Below the pieces are notes generated by a model. The model saw only the letters and a program-made list of their open reading frames with translations, was not told where the DNA came from and did not search any database. From Sternotherus odoratus (Eukaryota > Chordata > Testudines > Kinosternidae), in the NCBI GenBank assembly GCA_032164245.1, contig JAVMKO010000006.1, positions 40,755,819 to 40,819,818 on the forward strand: a DNA stretch of 64,000 nucleotides, in the 5' to 3' direction. The translations under genes were made by a program, and so were the position numbers. Below, one piece after another: positions 34,677-47,400 of the stretch; positions within the stretch are counted from its first letter, which is position 1, and the number at the start of each line of letters is the position of its first letter.

Positions 34677-36700
34677 CCTCTGAGCAAAGCCACTCTGAGA
34701 ATAGTCCTAGTTTATGTCCCTTATTTTCATACTGTATATGTGTAATCCAAAATGTGAGAGGAGCAGATACCGATTGCCCTCTCCACTTTAATCCTTCATT
34801 TTTATAATATATTCTTGGATAGCAAAAGCTAGTTAGAAATGTAAAGATAAAACATTTTATCTACAGGTTGTCCTTAAATGAAAACTCCTGGTCCAAATAC
34901 AGCCAAACTTTGGGAAAATTCATATCCAGACCAGAACTATGTGCCTCATATTCATTTAAATTATATTATAATTACCTGAATAGTTCTGCCATAAAAGTTC
35001 TTCAAAAGTTGGCCAGGTGAACTCCTAGCTACATTTAATTTTACTTTTGTACATTACAGATGCTCTTATTTTTAATTTTTTGTCAGTTACCTGGGTACCT
35101 CCATACTACTGTCACCACACACCCAGCATAAAAAAAGAAAATACCCTCAGTCATCACAAAGCTTCTAAAACTCACCACAACGTAGTGAGTTTTCAGATGT
35201 GATGTCTGACACAGATGACAGCATCCTGTAAAGAAAGTACAGTGGGAAGAACAAGAGAGAGGACTTCATCCATCATGAGATGCTTCTAACTCTGGGATGC
35301 AAAATAAATGCATAGCAACACTACATAGGAAGTAAAAGAAAATACCACATCTAATACTACAAACCAACACAGTACATACAATGAGTTGTCCAGATTTTCA
35401 AACACAATCCCCTTCCACTGGCACAAGCTAACTAATGTTTGCCCATTAGATTAGTACTTTCAAAATAATTATGCTATTAGAAAAGGGTAGAAAAAGTCAA
35501 ACTCTGCTGAACTTGGCTGCCCACAAAGCTGTTGAAACCATGAGCTTCCAATTCAGAACAAGATCTCTGTGACAGCATGAGCTCATCCTAAATAGCTATG
35601 TGTTCTGCCATGTGAATGTTAATGAATGCATTGTTGATTATTATCACATAATGTTATTCAGTGTTCTATGCAAGGTATGAAGGTATTATTAAAATCTGCA
35701 TTTCATTTTTTATTACATTCCAAACTTTGAACATGTTACTTTTATAATCTCCTCATTCCCGCTATTGCTTCCTTCCAAATCTTACAAACCATAATTCAAG
35801 ATTGATTCTCAGTACACTATCATGTCCAAATCACTTCCTCACCTTCATTCATGGATCTCCATGTATTATTCCATTTACATCTGCACACCTACAAATCTCA
35901 GACCCTCATCATGTCCCAGTTCCTCACATTACATCATGATCCACCAACACATCACCCTATTTCCAAACCTTACAGCATTTCTTAATTACCATTTACAAAT
36001 CAAAACTGCACCTTCCCCACACACTTCATCAAGTCTCAAATCCCCACCTCTTGTCTCTTGACACCCCCCAATACTTTTACTTCCCCACTTTGGCTTCCAA
36101 CACCAGCTTTCCAACCACTTTCACCCTTTCCTTTTCCACCTTCTCACGAGCTCCAGATACAATTTCTCTCTTCTCTCACTTTCTTTCCCAATCCTTCCTT
36201 CCCATCCAACCCGTATCTCTGAGCACTAGCAACCACAGATTCCCTCCTCTGAAATATATACCCACTTACCATTTTGTCTCAAAGGCCTGACAGCAGAGCT
36301 CCTTACCAACAATGGAATGGGATGTATTAAGGCTAATAATGCATCTTGAGTCACAAATGCAAATCTTTCTAGACTGGTCACATGACAAAAACTTTCAAAA
36401 ACTGCAACCCCCGCCTCTTCCATCATCATTCCTTATGGTGCTAGTAACACTACAATTGGCCATGCAGCCTGAAACTGAAGCTTTTCAAACCCATTTCCTT
36501 CCTCCAGAAAGCCAAATATTATGAGGCACGGATAAGCCTGGGGAACACTAAGTTGCCGATTTCATCCACGTGCATGAGTTGTTCATGTGAGTACAGGCAT
36601 GTTTTATATTGCTGGCCTTTGGGTTTCAAACACAAGTAGTATGTAGTTCCCCACACTTTTAAGGACAAAAATTAACCAAACAGCACCTATATTTTCATTA
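34677..36700. other. Non-coding stretch with pyrimidine-rich segment
   Basis: The part at about 35740-36260 is C/T-rich and poor in G on the plus strand, giving Ser/Pro/Thr/His-rich frames of about 80 codons that are not convincing proteins. Nothing else recognised. Confidence 0.35.
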
Positions 36701-36765
36701 TTTTAAGGCCAGAAGGGACCAGTAGACTATCTAGTCTGACCAGTTACACCTGCATGGAGCCCAAT
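36701..36765 (-). mobile_element. CR1-like or SINE tail fragment
   Basis: TTTTAAGGCCAGAAGGGACC followed by ACTATCTAGTCTGACCAG is the reverse complement of the CR1/SINE 3' end type seen on the plus strand at 39520-39571 (GATGATCATAATGGTCCCTT). Only the tail is present. Confidence 0.7.
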
Positions 36766-37899
36766 AATTTATTTTAAAAATAGTCTCTTTCTAACACTAA
36801 TGCACACACATATACAGCCTACCTTGCCAGCAAGATTTTCTCCAAAACTCTTAGTTTTAAAACTCACAGGGTAAAAGAATGGATCTGGATCAGGTATAGC
36901 TTTCTTAGATCTCAAGGACTGACATTAATTACATCAGTTTAAAAAGCAAAAGTTACAATATATCATTCTAAGTTTTATTTTCTATTATGCCAAGGATCCG
37001 TAAATTATATACTTTTTTGATACATGCTAAAAGATGTCCAATATTTATTCTACACTTCTCTGTTTCCGTGGCTCTTGTTTTTTGTGGGTTTTTCTAAACG
37101 GTTTTAGTGTTCTTAAAAAAATTCTATGTAATTTATTATTTGATGCTTGTGTTTTATCTATTGAGAGCACCCATACTTGTAATTATTTCAACAGCTTAAT
37201 AAAAATGAATGAAGAAATAAAAGAAGCACAAATTACATTCAAGGTGTTGGAAGCAGACAGTTCTAAAAGCACAACCGCTGAACATGAAAATAACAAGCAA
37301 TAAAAAGGTACTGCTAACCTTTCTTTAGGTATGTTTAGGGTCAGGAGAGTACTAACTGTTTAGTTCATGCAGCTGCCTAAACACATTTAGAAACAAGACC
37401 TTTCTGAACACCTACTGAGCATGGCCTGCAGCCATCTAGCTGCATCAGGGGTATTGTGTGCTGTCTTACAGCGCTAGCTTCTTTTCAACAGTGGGGCCAT
37501 TCATCTTATATTCTTTCCATACATGTGCAGTTATGTTCCCCTACACATGTGTAAGTACTGTCAGTTTCACAAAGGTAAATTTCACATAATAAGTTAAAAA
37601 AACAGAAAAATAAAAGCAATCCCCATTAGTTGAGAGTCTCTTTGCTGTTAGGTTCCCATACTGCGCCTTTCCTTCATCAACATAGCAGATACACTGTGAA
37701 ATATTTAGGGAAACAACCAGTGGGATAGTGGCACCTACCTCCCTTTCAGGAATGACATCACTCAACAGAGGTGATCATGTAACAGTGGCATTTCTACATT
37801 GGAGCAAAATGTGCCATCCCTTTCTGCAGTGGCTATAGATATTAATATTTATGGTCATTGGTAGTTCAGGAAGTAAAACACTGAAAATGAAGCTCTAAT
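36766..37899. other. Non-coding stretch, nothing recognised
   Basis: AT-rich DNA. An 89-codon frame at 37034-37303 has no recognisable motif. Confidence 0.4.
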
Positions 37900-38740
37900 T
37901 TACACTGAATCACATTACCTTTAGTGCTGTATATATAAAAGTATCTGCAGTCAAGTGACATGAGGGAGGGAGGAGTTTTAAGTGAGTTCAGATCATTTTT
38001 GCTTGCCATGTAGAAGGCAAGGGGCCGAGCATCTTTAGCTATGAAGATGACTCTACCTTTCTTCTTATAATTCTAATTAGCTGTACTGTAAGTATAACCT
38101 TTTGATTCTTTATGAGCCTGTGCCTTTTGGGGTGTCTCTTTCCATTTCAGAAGGGAGTTAGAGAACCCCAAATTGTGAAGTGTACTGTATCTCTGTTTAT
38201 TCTCTTTCTGTATTAAATCTTGTTAGTTATAAAGCGTTTGGTTTTATTCCCTAAGGTTTTCTCTGCTTCCAGTCTGGGAAGGGAGAAGGGAAGGGAGTAG
38301 GTAAACAGATCAGCTCAAGTTATCAGCTGAGGAGCGGTGCCTGACTCTTCAACTAGAAGAGAGGAGGGGGGGAGGTGAATAGCCCCCAGGTGTCTGGCTC
38401 TGGCTCTCGGGGAGGGAGACAGGGTTAGGGGAAGTCTGCCTCTGCCTTCAGCCCAGAAGGAGGAAGGGGGAGGGGAAGCAGCCTTCAGGTGTCTGACTTT
38501 GGCTCCCAGGGAGGGGGACAAAGTTAGGGTAAAGGGGAAGTTCGGGGGCCCCTCCAAAGTTTTGGAAGTACACCCGGATGGTGGCAGCCGTGGAACCCCC
38601 AGAACCCCACTGGTAAAAAGGGGGGAAGTCTAGGGGTGTAGGACTTAATTTGGCTGGGAAACAGCTTGGTTGAGTGGTTTGGCTAGTAAAGAGTCCCAGC
38701 TTTTGTACTCGAGAGCACAGGGCTGGGGTAACAGACTCTT
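37900..38740 (+). mobile_element. Possible LTR and leader of a retroelement, with internal duplication
   Basis: GTATATATAAAAG at 37928 is TATA-like and ATTAAATC at 38213 could be a poly(A) signal, followed by TTATAAAGCGTTTGG. Downstream DNA is purine-rich, then TGGTGGCAGCCGTGGAACCC at 38579, a form reminiscent of the leader just after an LTR. Within it, a unit starting CCCCAGGTGTCTGGCTCTGG near 38386 recurs as CTTCAGGTGTCTGACTTTGG near 38482, a diverged tandem duplication of about 97 bp period. No gag or pol frame and no second LTR. Low certainty. Confidence 0.3.
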
Positions 38741-38769
38741 ACAGATGTGCACAGTGTTGTGTACCCAAC

Positions 38770-38869
38770 ACTGATTTCACGTACACTAGTGAGATTCAGA
38801 AGTAACTCAATTGAAGTCAATAGTCTTATGCAGCTGTAATATTAGTGTAAATGAGATGTGAATCAGGCC
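38770..38869. repeat. Palindromic MITE
   Basis: ACTGATTTCACGTACACTAG on the left is mirrored by TAGTGTAAATGAGATGTGAATCAG on the right around AATTGAAGTCAATAG. It directly precedes a CR1 copy. Confidence 0.6.
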
Positions 38870-38874
38870 TATGT

Positions 38875-39571
38875 ATGATTTCTCTCCACAAATATATCAG
38901 AGGGATAAATACCAGGGAAGGAGAGGAATTATTTAAGCTCAGTACCAATGTGGACACAATAACAAATGGATATAAATTGGGCAGCAGGAACTGTAGGCCT
39001 GAGATTCGATGAAGGTTTCTAAGCATCAGAGTAGTGAAGCTCTGGAACAGCCTTCCAAGGGTAGCAGTGGGGGGCAAAAGACACATTTGGCTTCAAGACT
39101 AAGCTTGATAAGTTTATGGAGGAGATGATATGATTGGATAACCTAATTTTAGAAATTAATTGATCTTTGACTATTAGCAGTAAATATGCCTATTGGCCTG
39201 TGATGGGATGTTAAATGGGGTGGGATCTGAGTTACTACAGAGAATTATTTCCTGGGGGTCTTTGCCCACATGCTCAGGATTCATCTGATGGCCATATTGC
39301 AGGTTGGGAAGGAATTTTCCTTCAGGGCAGACTGGCAGAAGCCCTGGGGTTTTTTCACCTTCCTCTGCACTGTGGGGCACTGGTCACTTGCTGGAGGAAT
39401 CTCTGCACCTTGAAGTCTTTAAACCATGATTTGAGGACTTCAATAGCTCAGATATAGGTTAGAGGTGTTTTGCAGGAGTGGATGTGTGAGATTCTGTGGC
39501 CTGCGTTGTGCAGGAGATTAGACTAGATGATCATAATGGTCCCTTCTGACCTTAAAATCTATGAGTCTATT
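38875..39571 (+). mobile_element. CR1 LINE 3' end, plus strand
   Basis: The early part (AAGCTCTGGAACAGCCTTCC) matches the CR1 frame end. The 3' untranslated part is long and characteristic: GGCCTGTGATGGGATGTTAA, GGTTGGGAAGGAATTTTCCT, CTGGAGGAATCTCTGCACCT, then GATGATCATAATGGTCCCTT and the tail CTATGAGTCTATT. This is a distinct subfamily from the other copies here. No long frame remains. Confidence 0.88.
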
Positions 39572-39974
39572 ATTAATGGAATGTGTAACAGAACACTAAC
39601 AAAAGAAAACAAGGTTGAGATATTTCAGGATCCTGCTATTTGTAGATAAAGTGTTATTAAACCCAACACTATCCTAAAGTAGGAGTTTGACAAAGCATAT
39701 TGAGCTAAGCAAGGAAAATTAGACTCGGGGGATCTTTGCCATTGTATTCTTAACTTACTCTTAGTGTGCCTACATAATTAAAGAATTTCTCAACTGTAGG
39801 CAATTTCCAGGATGAATATTGGATTGAAAGAAGGGATGCTTTGTCTTTTAGCATCTATTTTGAGTTTCTCCTGTCCTCTAATCTTCATCTTTTTCTCATT
39901 GCTCTCCCTGGCTTTGGTTCACTCATCTAGCTTAGCATTTATATGGTCCTAGCATAATAGTAACTGAATGACTC

Positions 39975-40163
39975 AAATAATAATTAATTATTCTCACAGC
40001 ACTATTGTGAGGTAGAGAAATATGGCTATCCCCATTTTATAGGTAAGAAACTAAGGCAGAATGAGATTAACTGATTTGCCCAAGATCATGCAAGAGGTTT
40101 CGAGCAAAACCAGGAACTGTACTCATATCTCTTTAGTTCCAGTCCCATGTCTTAACCATGTCT
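39975..40163 (-). mobile_element. MIR-type SINE (tRNA core SINE), diverged
   Basis: On the plus strand it reads the reverse complement of MIR. It includes CACTATTGTGAGGTAGAG, then ATCCCCATTTTATAGGTAAG, AAACTAAGGCAG, GATTTGCCCAAGATCATGCA and a final CTTAACCATG. This is the classic core-SINE order. The tRNA-like B box is decayed. MIRs are old amniote elements, dependent on L2; an L2 fragment lies nearby at 40670. Confidence 0.75.
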
Positions 40164-40430
40164 TCCTCTCTCTCTTCCACATGCCATTCTGTTCTCCACC
40201 TTTTTTCCAAATTCACCCTGGTTCCCTCCATATTTTTTATCCTTCTTAAGATATCCATCTCGCCTTTCTCTAACTTCTTCAGCCCTTCCCTTACTCTGTT
40301 GCAAGAGATCACCTCTTTCTCCTCTGACCTCCATCTTGGTCATAGATCTCTCTTTCCCTCTGCCTCTCCTCTCTCTTCTTCTGGTTCCACTCCCTCCCCG
40401 TATCTCATATATGGTACCCTGGCTCCTCTA
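40164..40430. repeat. C/T-rich low-complexity stretch and (ATG)n
   Basis: Dense TCTC/CTTC sequence followed by a short ATGATGATG run at 40431-40449. The 135-codon frame across it (Ser/Pro/Leu-rich) is a composition effect. Confidence 0.6.
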
Positions 40431-40639
40431 ATGATGATGATGATGATGTTCCCAGGACATGGTCTCAGAAAATATGAGATTTTTACTTCAGGTAAGCTGC
40501 CTCATCATATGTCTATCCCTCTCCCAATGTCTTTGCTCAGTTGGCCTGGGACTACAGGTCTTTGACTGGTTGAACCTTATTCTTTGGTTGTAATGTGCTT
40601 TATTGGAAGGCACTAGTTATATTAATGGACTACCTCCTA

Positions 40640-40890
40640 CTTGCCATGATCAATGGACTAACAATCATACTCATATCACCGCATCTCTCAACAACATTCA
40701 ACACAGTCAGTCATATGAAGCTGTTGCCATGTTGGGGTGAGTGAAAGCGTACTGATCTGGTTCAGACACTTCCTCTTGGAACAATCCTAGAGGAGCATGA
40801 TGGAGCAACTGCACAGCCATCTCCACTCCATTACTTTTGGAGTTCAACAAGGCTCTATTCTCTTTCCCATTATAAACAACAAAAATGTAA
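40640..40890 (+). mobile_element. L2 LINE reverse transcriptase fragment
   Basis: One frame reads STTFNTVSHMKLLPCW near 40692, matching the L2 motif (S)AAFDTVDHxxLL. Another reads FGVQQGSILFPII near 40840, matching GVPQGSILGPLLF. These are the palm motifs of L2-clade reverse transcriptase in the right order and about the right spacing. Stops and frameshifts are present and the catalytic Asp of the first motif is Asn. Old and dead. Confidence 0.7.
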
Positions 40891-42884
40891 CACCATGAGA
40901 GATTTTATAGCCTTTAATGCCAAGAGCATTCAGGCAGCACCCTCCATACAGAATCTGGAGGCCACAAAGTTTGTGTACAGCTCCCTTGGCTTTTCCTTGC
41001 TTCCACAAGTTGTTTAGATACAGCCCTTAAGTTTCTGGATGCAATTCTTCCCCTTTATGTATACATACAATTGACTTGTATCTATTTAAGACCTGATCTT
41101 ATAAGTCCTTACTCAGGAGAATATCATTACTCATGCAAACAACCTCATTGATTTCAAACAGTGCTACCCATGTTAATAAAAACAATTCATGTAAAGGTTT
41201 GCTGGATGATGCCCTTAAGTTGCTCTTTGTGCATTTTATTGTTTTTCTGTTTATCTTTTTCCCCCTGCTTACTCATTTGCAACTCATTGTCTGCATTTTA
41301 TAAGAAAACCTACCCATCACTGAGTTGCACTATAAAAATCCAGATAAAAGAACATTATTTACTTCTTTTTACCCCCCAATCCAGCAGGCAGTTTGACGAA
41401 GTCTGTAAACTGTTGCCAAGCTCTTAAAGTATGTGAGATAAGTAGCGATTCAATAACCAGCGTAACTTCTCCACTGGAACCTCTGTTGTTTCTACAACTT
41501 GTTCTATACACAACCAAATGAAGTCAACAGGATTGGATTTTGCATGAGAAAAATATTGAAAATTGTTACATATTCTATTTAAAATAGCTCCAAAATATAA
41601 CTTGTGTAAAGTAATTATCACAGCTGTTATACTTTTCTTTCAATAGTAAGAGTATCAATCCAGTTTTTTTTAAAGCAGCAACTATTTGGACTTTTACATT
41701 AAGTTGTTTTACATCTATAGCCCAACACACTCACAGAAATGTTTTTGTAATGGCTAAAAATCAATTTATGTCTGTACATTGAGGAACCTTAAAACCTACC
41801 CTGTAGAAGGCTAGGGGGCTAATACTCTCTATACTGCTGGTGGAGAAAACAGCACCATCAACAGCTATGTGAAAATAAACTCCAACTTACACAAGCTAAG
41901 GCATCAATCCTAGAAAGACTTATGCATGCACTTAACTTTATGTACTTGAGTACTCCTATAGACTTTAATAGGGCTGCTCACCTGTGTAAAGCTAATCATG
42001 CGTGTAACTCATATATGTAAAGAATTTGGACCTAAATCAAGGAAACCTGCACAATACTTTGCCTTTATGCGAATTTTAAACCTTAATATAATTCAAAACT
42101 ACTAATTTCAAAAACCCTAAAAAACAAATGGAAACTATGACAGACTTAACTATGCTGTTGCTACCTGATATTACAATAACAAATGGATGACAAATTAACA
42201 AAACTGACTGAAACCTCACACACATGATGGTATAATTAAACATTCTGTTTTCCTTTACAAGAGGCTTAGGAGAAATAGGACAATGAAAAAGTGAGCATTT
42301 CTGTTCTCCAAAGAGCAGAAAACCTAATCACGTGAACCTTTCAGGCTATGTTTGTTTTGTAAAAGTTATTTTACATGCGCAAAAAGTGTAGGTTATGCAC
42401 ACCAACCAATAGGGCAGCTCCAAAGGGTTCAGCCTCCAGTTTCTTTAAATGGAAACACTGGATGATTTTAATACAAGAACTGAAAAACTCTTGATAGGCT
42501 GACTACTTAGGTTCCTCCCTTCCCTTTCAGTGTTTATTATATATATAGTTATATATAGTTATAGTTATATATACCTTCTATAGCCATAAATCAGATAACA
42601 GAAGTAATCAGAGATTGCTGGGACACAGCATTACAGACCAGAAAAACATATGCATCCCTTTTAAATCAACATGTTAGCAAGAAAAAAAAGTAAATATTGA
42701 ATTCTCATGTCCATTTTAGATAATCAGTCTTCCACTGTGCTCAGGTGTAGAATACACAGAGTGTTCTCATTAATAACTAACTCCACACAGGCTGATGACA
42801 GATGGAGTGTTATCCTAAGTGTTTTCTATAACTCTAACTTAAGATGGCCTGATACTCTTGACACTCATTTACTTAGCTTGATGG
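40891..42884. other. Non-coding stretch with MITE fragments
   Basis: GACCTGATCTTATAAGTCCT at 41092 and the region to 41155 look like a decayed MITE fragment. A better one lies at 41904-42016. A TATATAGTTA repeat occurs at 42538-42572. No gene. Confidence 0.4.
41904..42016. repeat. Palindromic MITE of the 'AAGCACTTAAGCA' type
   Basis: CAATCCTAGAAAGACTTATG and TGCACTTAACTTTATGTACT on the left are mirrored by TGTGTAAAGCTAATCATGCG on the right around ATAGACTTTAATAGGG. Confidence 0.45.
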
Positions 42885-42963
42885 TTATTATAATAATAAT
42901 ACCTTGCATTTCTATAGTATCTTTTATATTAAGACCCAAAGGTGTTTTACAAACATTAGCTAA

Positions 42964-44131
42964 GGGTATGTCTACACTTTAGAGTGGACCAACGCATGAG
43001 GACCCAGGCTAGACAAGCATGCCTCCAAGCATCCACATTGCAGAGCTGCATGACCTGTACCGATTCAGTGGTGCTGCAGTTAAATGGTTTTGGTGTTAGG
43101 AGTTCTGGAAGTGTGTCCAAGGGTTCTTAGTAGCTCACTAATTTGAGTTACTCTAATAACTGGTTTGCAGTTTATAAGAACTTGTCTGTCCTTTCTGTGT
43201 GGAAGAATTCTTAGCCAGCCAATGAATACAGATAAGCCATTTCTAGCCCTGCATGCTCTACACTTCTGTTTGATCAAGCCAGTGCGAAATTATGGATCCA
43301 GCACTGCTGGATAAGCTGCTTCTGTTTGCAGCAAGGTACATATGAAGGCCTGTGAAATGGTAGAGGGCATTTCAGCATCAGTTTTTAATCTCAGAAGAAG
43401 GTAGCAGCAGGACTCAGAAGGAAGTTCATTCATGGCAGACTGGAGACACCTGTTACCTTCTGCAATCTCTGCATTTTCCCCAGATGTAGTCTGGCACTTC
43501 TAGTGTAGGACAACTACCATAGCATGGTGAGATCACATCATGAAGATCTGGGATAATCAGCAATAAGAGGAATCTAGAATAAGAGGAATAGACCTTCATG
43601 GAGCTGTGTGAGGGGTTTGCCTCCATCCTCCAGCATCAAGACACACAAATGAGAGAGGCCAGACCAGTCCAGAAGTGGTCATCTATATTGCCATCTTGCC
43701 TCCTGGAAGCTGGCTACCCCAGACTACTACAAGTGTTTTACCAACCAATTTGGTCTTGGCAAGTCAACTGTCATTCCTGTGGTCATGGAGAACGTGGGGA
43801 AATTAATACTGTGGTGTTCCCATGGATGGTGGACATAACCATCATAACAAATGTCCCTGAAATAATAGCTGGTTTTCAGACAATGGGTTTCTCAAACTGC
43901 ATTGGGGACATCAATGGCACTCATGTGCCTATAGTTTGCCAGCTTCACAAAGCACATGAATGTGTCAACTCCAAAGGGTACTACTTGATTGTTCTGCAGG
44001 CCTTGGTCAACCGCAATGGTGTGTTCATGAACACCAAGATAGGCAGTACTGGCAAGGTGTGGAGGACATTTGGAAGTATAGGATAAAATGTGCATAAATA
44101 CACAGGGTAAACCTACAGTGTAGATATATCC
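42964..44131 (+). mobile_element. PIF/Harbinger DNA transposon, internally decayed
   Basis: The left end is GGGTATGTCTACACTTTAGA after TAA (42961-42963). The right end in reverse complement is GGATATATCTACACTGTAGG before TAG. Harbinger elements duplicate a three-base TWA-like target, so TAA/TAG is close but not exact. Inside, the plus strand encodes a broken transposase (43440-44083). The same TIR type is found in the MITE at 24813-25096, which this family may have mobilised. Confidence 0.8.
43440..44086 (+). pseudogene. Harbinger transposase remnant (HARBI1-like nuclease)
   Basis: The frame 43598-44086 (162 codons) contains MELCEGFASILQHQDTQMR, matching the region before the Harbinger nuclease core. 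It then has GFSNCIGDINGTHVPI and KGYYLIVLQALVN, which match GFPNCIGAIDGTHIPI and KGYFSIVLQALVD. The first catalytic Asp of the DDE triad (IDGTH) is Asn here (residue 106). The second (PGSVHDARVF) is destroyed (STGKVWRTF). Upstream, WWDHIMKIWDNQQ-like text near 43530 lies in another frame. The third acidic residue and the C-terminus are missing. The frame after about residue 30 departs from the family for some 50 residues, indicating frameshifts. Confidence 0.85.
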
Positions 44132-44365
44132 TAGGAATCACAAAAGCCCTGGGAGTTCGGTAATGTGTATACATGTCACTTCACAGAACAATGAAAAATA
44201 GGCCTGCCTTCTTGGTGAAACATTACTGATTTCTTGTCCTCAACTTATATACAGTATTGAATACCAGGTACTATTAAAAATAATGTGGGAGATGAGGTAT
44301 GCAAGCCTTTCAATATCTGTGAATCTTAGGTATTTACAAGAATGCCAATCACTTTAGTATCTAGG

Positions 44366-44436
44366 TGGCTGATTCAAAGCCCACTGAAGTCAATAGGAAT
44401 CTTTCCATTAACTACACTGGGCTTTGGATCAGGTTC
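44366..44436. repeat. Palindromic repeat around 'GAAGTCAATAGG'
   Basis: CTGATTCAAAGCCCACTGAA on the left mirrors ACTGGGCTTTGGATCAGG on the right. A compact palindrome of about 70 bp, common in sauropsid DNA by my recollection. Confidence 0.6.
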
Positions 44437-47400
44437 TAAACCGCTCTGGTGCAAGGGTATTAGACAAACAGAAGCGGGCTTGTCTCATCTTTCAGCAATC
44501 ATAAAACTCTTACAAAATATGCAGTGTCCACAAGTTATTTGGACCTTGTATTTACAACTCAACTGAAAGTAACAGCTCCACAGTCCTTACTAACACCATT
44601 CTGGGCACTAATTCAGCAGCAGTATGCCTTTCCTTGAAGATCTCTCATTAACATAGTGAGCTTGCCTAGTTTTGCTTAACTTTTAGAGTTCTAATATGAT
44701 CACATTCAAGGAGGTATTGCTGCAGGCCATAATAGCTTAATGTTTTAAGACAGACCTGAGAAGAAATTCATCAAGCTTCCCTCAGTTTAGAAGGGGAGGC
44801 TCACTACTCCCAACATTTAAACAAAGATCTGGATCCTTCAATTGACTAGTATAGGCAGATCCCTGTATCACAAACTCCAGTAAAGCTTTGCATGGACACA
44901 AGTCTCCAGACACAAGATCCAGTTGCAAGATCAGAGCACAGAAGGAGGCATTAGATTCAGCACATTACTACCTACAAGCTCTATATTCCCACACCAACCA
45001 GCTATCCTTTTTGAAAGCCAAATATTTGCCATTTACAATAATTAGTTCCCTTCCCCACAAATCTCTCCTAGTCCTGTGTACTTCAGTGGAATTAAAAGGT
45101 GTGCTTCTCCACTTTACCCAGTTGTCACTATTTATATCTTAGTGATGTCAGCAGGAATGCTTCCCCTACCTTGGAACTTCATTCAAGCAACCACCATGCA
45201 CAGGCTCCTGGTTCCTGCTCCAACACAAATACTAGCCATGTCACTTCATCACAGATCCCTGAGGGTGCCAGTTCTGGAGAATCAGCTACATGTTTTATTA
45301 ACTACATTGTGTTACTTTGAATACAAATTAATACTATTTTATGGTATGTAAACACAATGGGGGAGGGAAAGGGGAAGAGTTATTTATCTCCATGATCACA
45401 ATCATTGAGCTCCCCACCACCCTGTTCAGCAGGTCCCAAAATTTACTGTTTCACACTCAGTGTGGCAGCCGAGCATGGTCTCAACTGGTGATTTCACACC
45501 CACCAAAACTGGGAATCTCTTTGATTACAATTTGCCATGCTTTTTACATTTTCACTTTAATATAAATGAAAGAATTTAAAATGATAAAATAATAATAAAA
45601 TTAAAAAATACATTGAGCACAAGGGGGCTGATCTACCTTTTACTAGGTTTGTACAGACCAAGGGCAAGTTAAGACCCTGAAACTGCTATAGATATTGTAG
45701 TTTAGGGTGTAAACCTGACTCCTGTTACAAACATCCCTATTTCATTTATTTAAACTTTCTTTAAAAAATCTTTTTAGTTGAGCTATTACATGAGAAGCAC
45801 TTTTAGAAGAAGCCCATTGGGAGTTCAGAAGACACAATGAAGAAACACACTATACAAGCAGCTGATATGAAGGGGGGGGGAGATGAACTCCCGTAGGTTT
45901 TGGAATTATTTTTTTTGTTTTTCTTTTGTAGGTTGCCATCTTGTTCTCCAGAACCTCAACTTTCATTATACAAAAGTAGTAGGTCTCTAGCCATCATAGT
46001 TGTCAGGAAAACCTTCACAATTTGAATTAAATGTAACCAAGCAGTGATGACTGCTTGAGTCTGCAGAAAACCTGAAACGATTGCTTGTGTAGAGGTGAAC
46101 GGTTCCCTTCTTCTAAAAGAGATATTAACTCATGATGCTCAATGACAATTTAAAAGTCAGCATTGCCAGTTATGTCACTGTTAATCAATGCACGTAAAAA
46201 AAGGAGAAGGGCAAATATATTATGAAAATTTGTACAACCTGCTGTGAATGACACTCCATTGCATTGCCAAGGATAGATACCACTTAGGAAAACACCATCA
46301 CTTTTCTTCCTAATCTTACATATAGGGCCAAAATCCACAGATGAGGAGTGAAGACCCAGGGGGATCACCTGAACCCCACCACGAGAACTAGTGCCCCACA
46401 GCCCATCAGAGCACTGGCATATCCAAACTCCACTGGGAAGTCAAGCAGGAGGAAACAAATTTTGACCATGTGCACATTTACTGAGCATGGAATCTCAGTT
46501 TCGGTATCTCAAGTTGATGGAGCTTGGCACATGGGTGAAGATTAGGAAAGTACCCACTTTATAGCCTGTTTACCTGCCCTGAATAGCTAACTCATTAAAA
46601 AACCTCAGCCATTTTCTGGGACACTCGTGCAGCTGGGAGAACTGCAATACTGGTCAAATAGCTCTCAGGTGTTCTATTCCCAAGGGCACACAAAAGCCTG
46701 CAAGTGTTAGGATTCAATACCACTTCTTCACGATTTCCAAGGACCAGCATTGGGCCTCTGGGAACCAGTACACATCCAATCAAATTTTGGATGGAAAATT
46801 CAAATTTGAGCACTGAAGAATGTAGAGCTGGGTATTTCTGGGCCAGGAGGTTTTCTCACTGAGCAGTCAAGTACATATACACCCTACTGATCCTTATAAC
46901 ATAAATCAAAGCTTCTAATAACATATAATACAGTGCAATGGAAATTCATACACTGAATAATTAATTCATCGTATCATAATTCACAGTGTAAAGTGACACA
47001 GATACATCAGAGTCCACAGAGTGACACTAACATATTCTACTGAAATACTAGCCTTCTGTTAGATTACAACACTGGTTGCTAATAATAAACTATGTAACTT
47101 CTAGTATGCTTTCCTTTATACTCTTTGTTTCACTATAAGTTGTATCCAGAACAACTTTATAAATGCTAAACCCCCTCCCCCCACCTGCCACTCCCTTCCC
47201 AATAAAATCTTATCTGGCACTGGAACTAAATATACAAGGACAAAATTTAAAACTCAAGCCACTTCTCTGGACTGTTTATTAGATACATTTTCCAATCATA
47301 GTAATGTTTTTTCACCTCTTATGCTCTACTTTGCAATAGGTTTGGGTTTTCTGTTGGGTTTTTTGTTTGTTTGTTTTTCAAATTATTGGTCATTCTATGC

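Noticed and set aside
35822..36290. Two plus-strand frames of 79 codons as a split secreted protein
   Set aside because: The DNA is pyrimidine-rich and the residues are biased to Ser/Pro/Thr/His. No signal peptide or domain pattern.
40158..40565. 135-codon plus-strand frame
   Set aside because: Composition effect of a C/T-rich low-complexity stretch and an ATG repeat.
43598..44086. Domesticated HARBI1-like gene
   Set aside because: Catalytic Asp changed, frameshifts, and the copy lies between Harbinger termini. No sign of a host gene structure.
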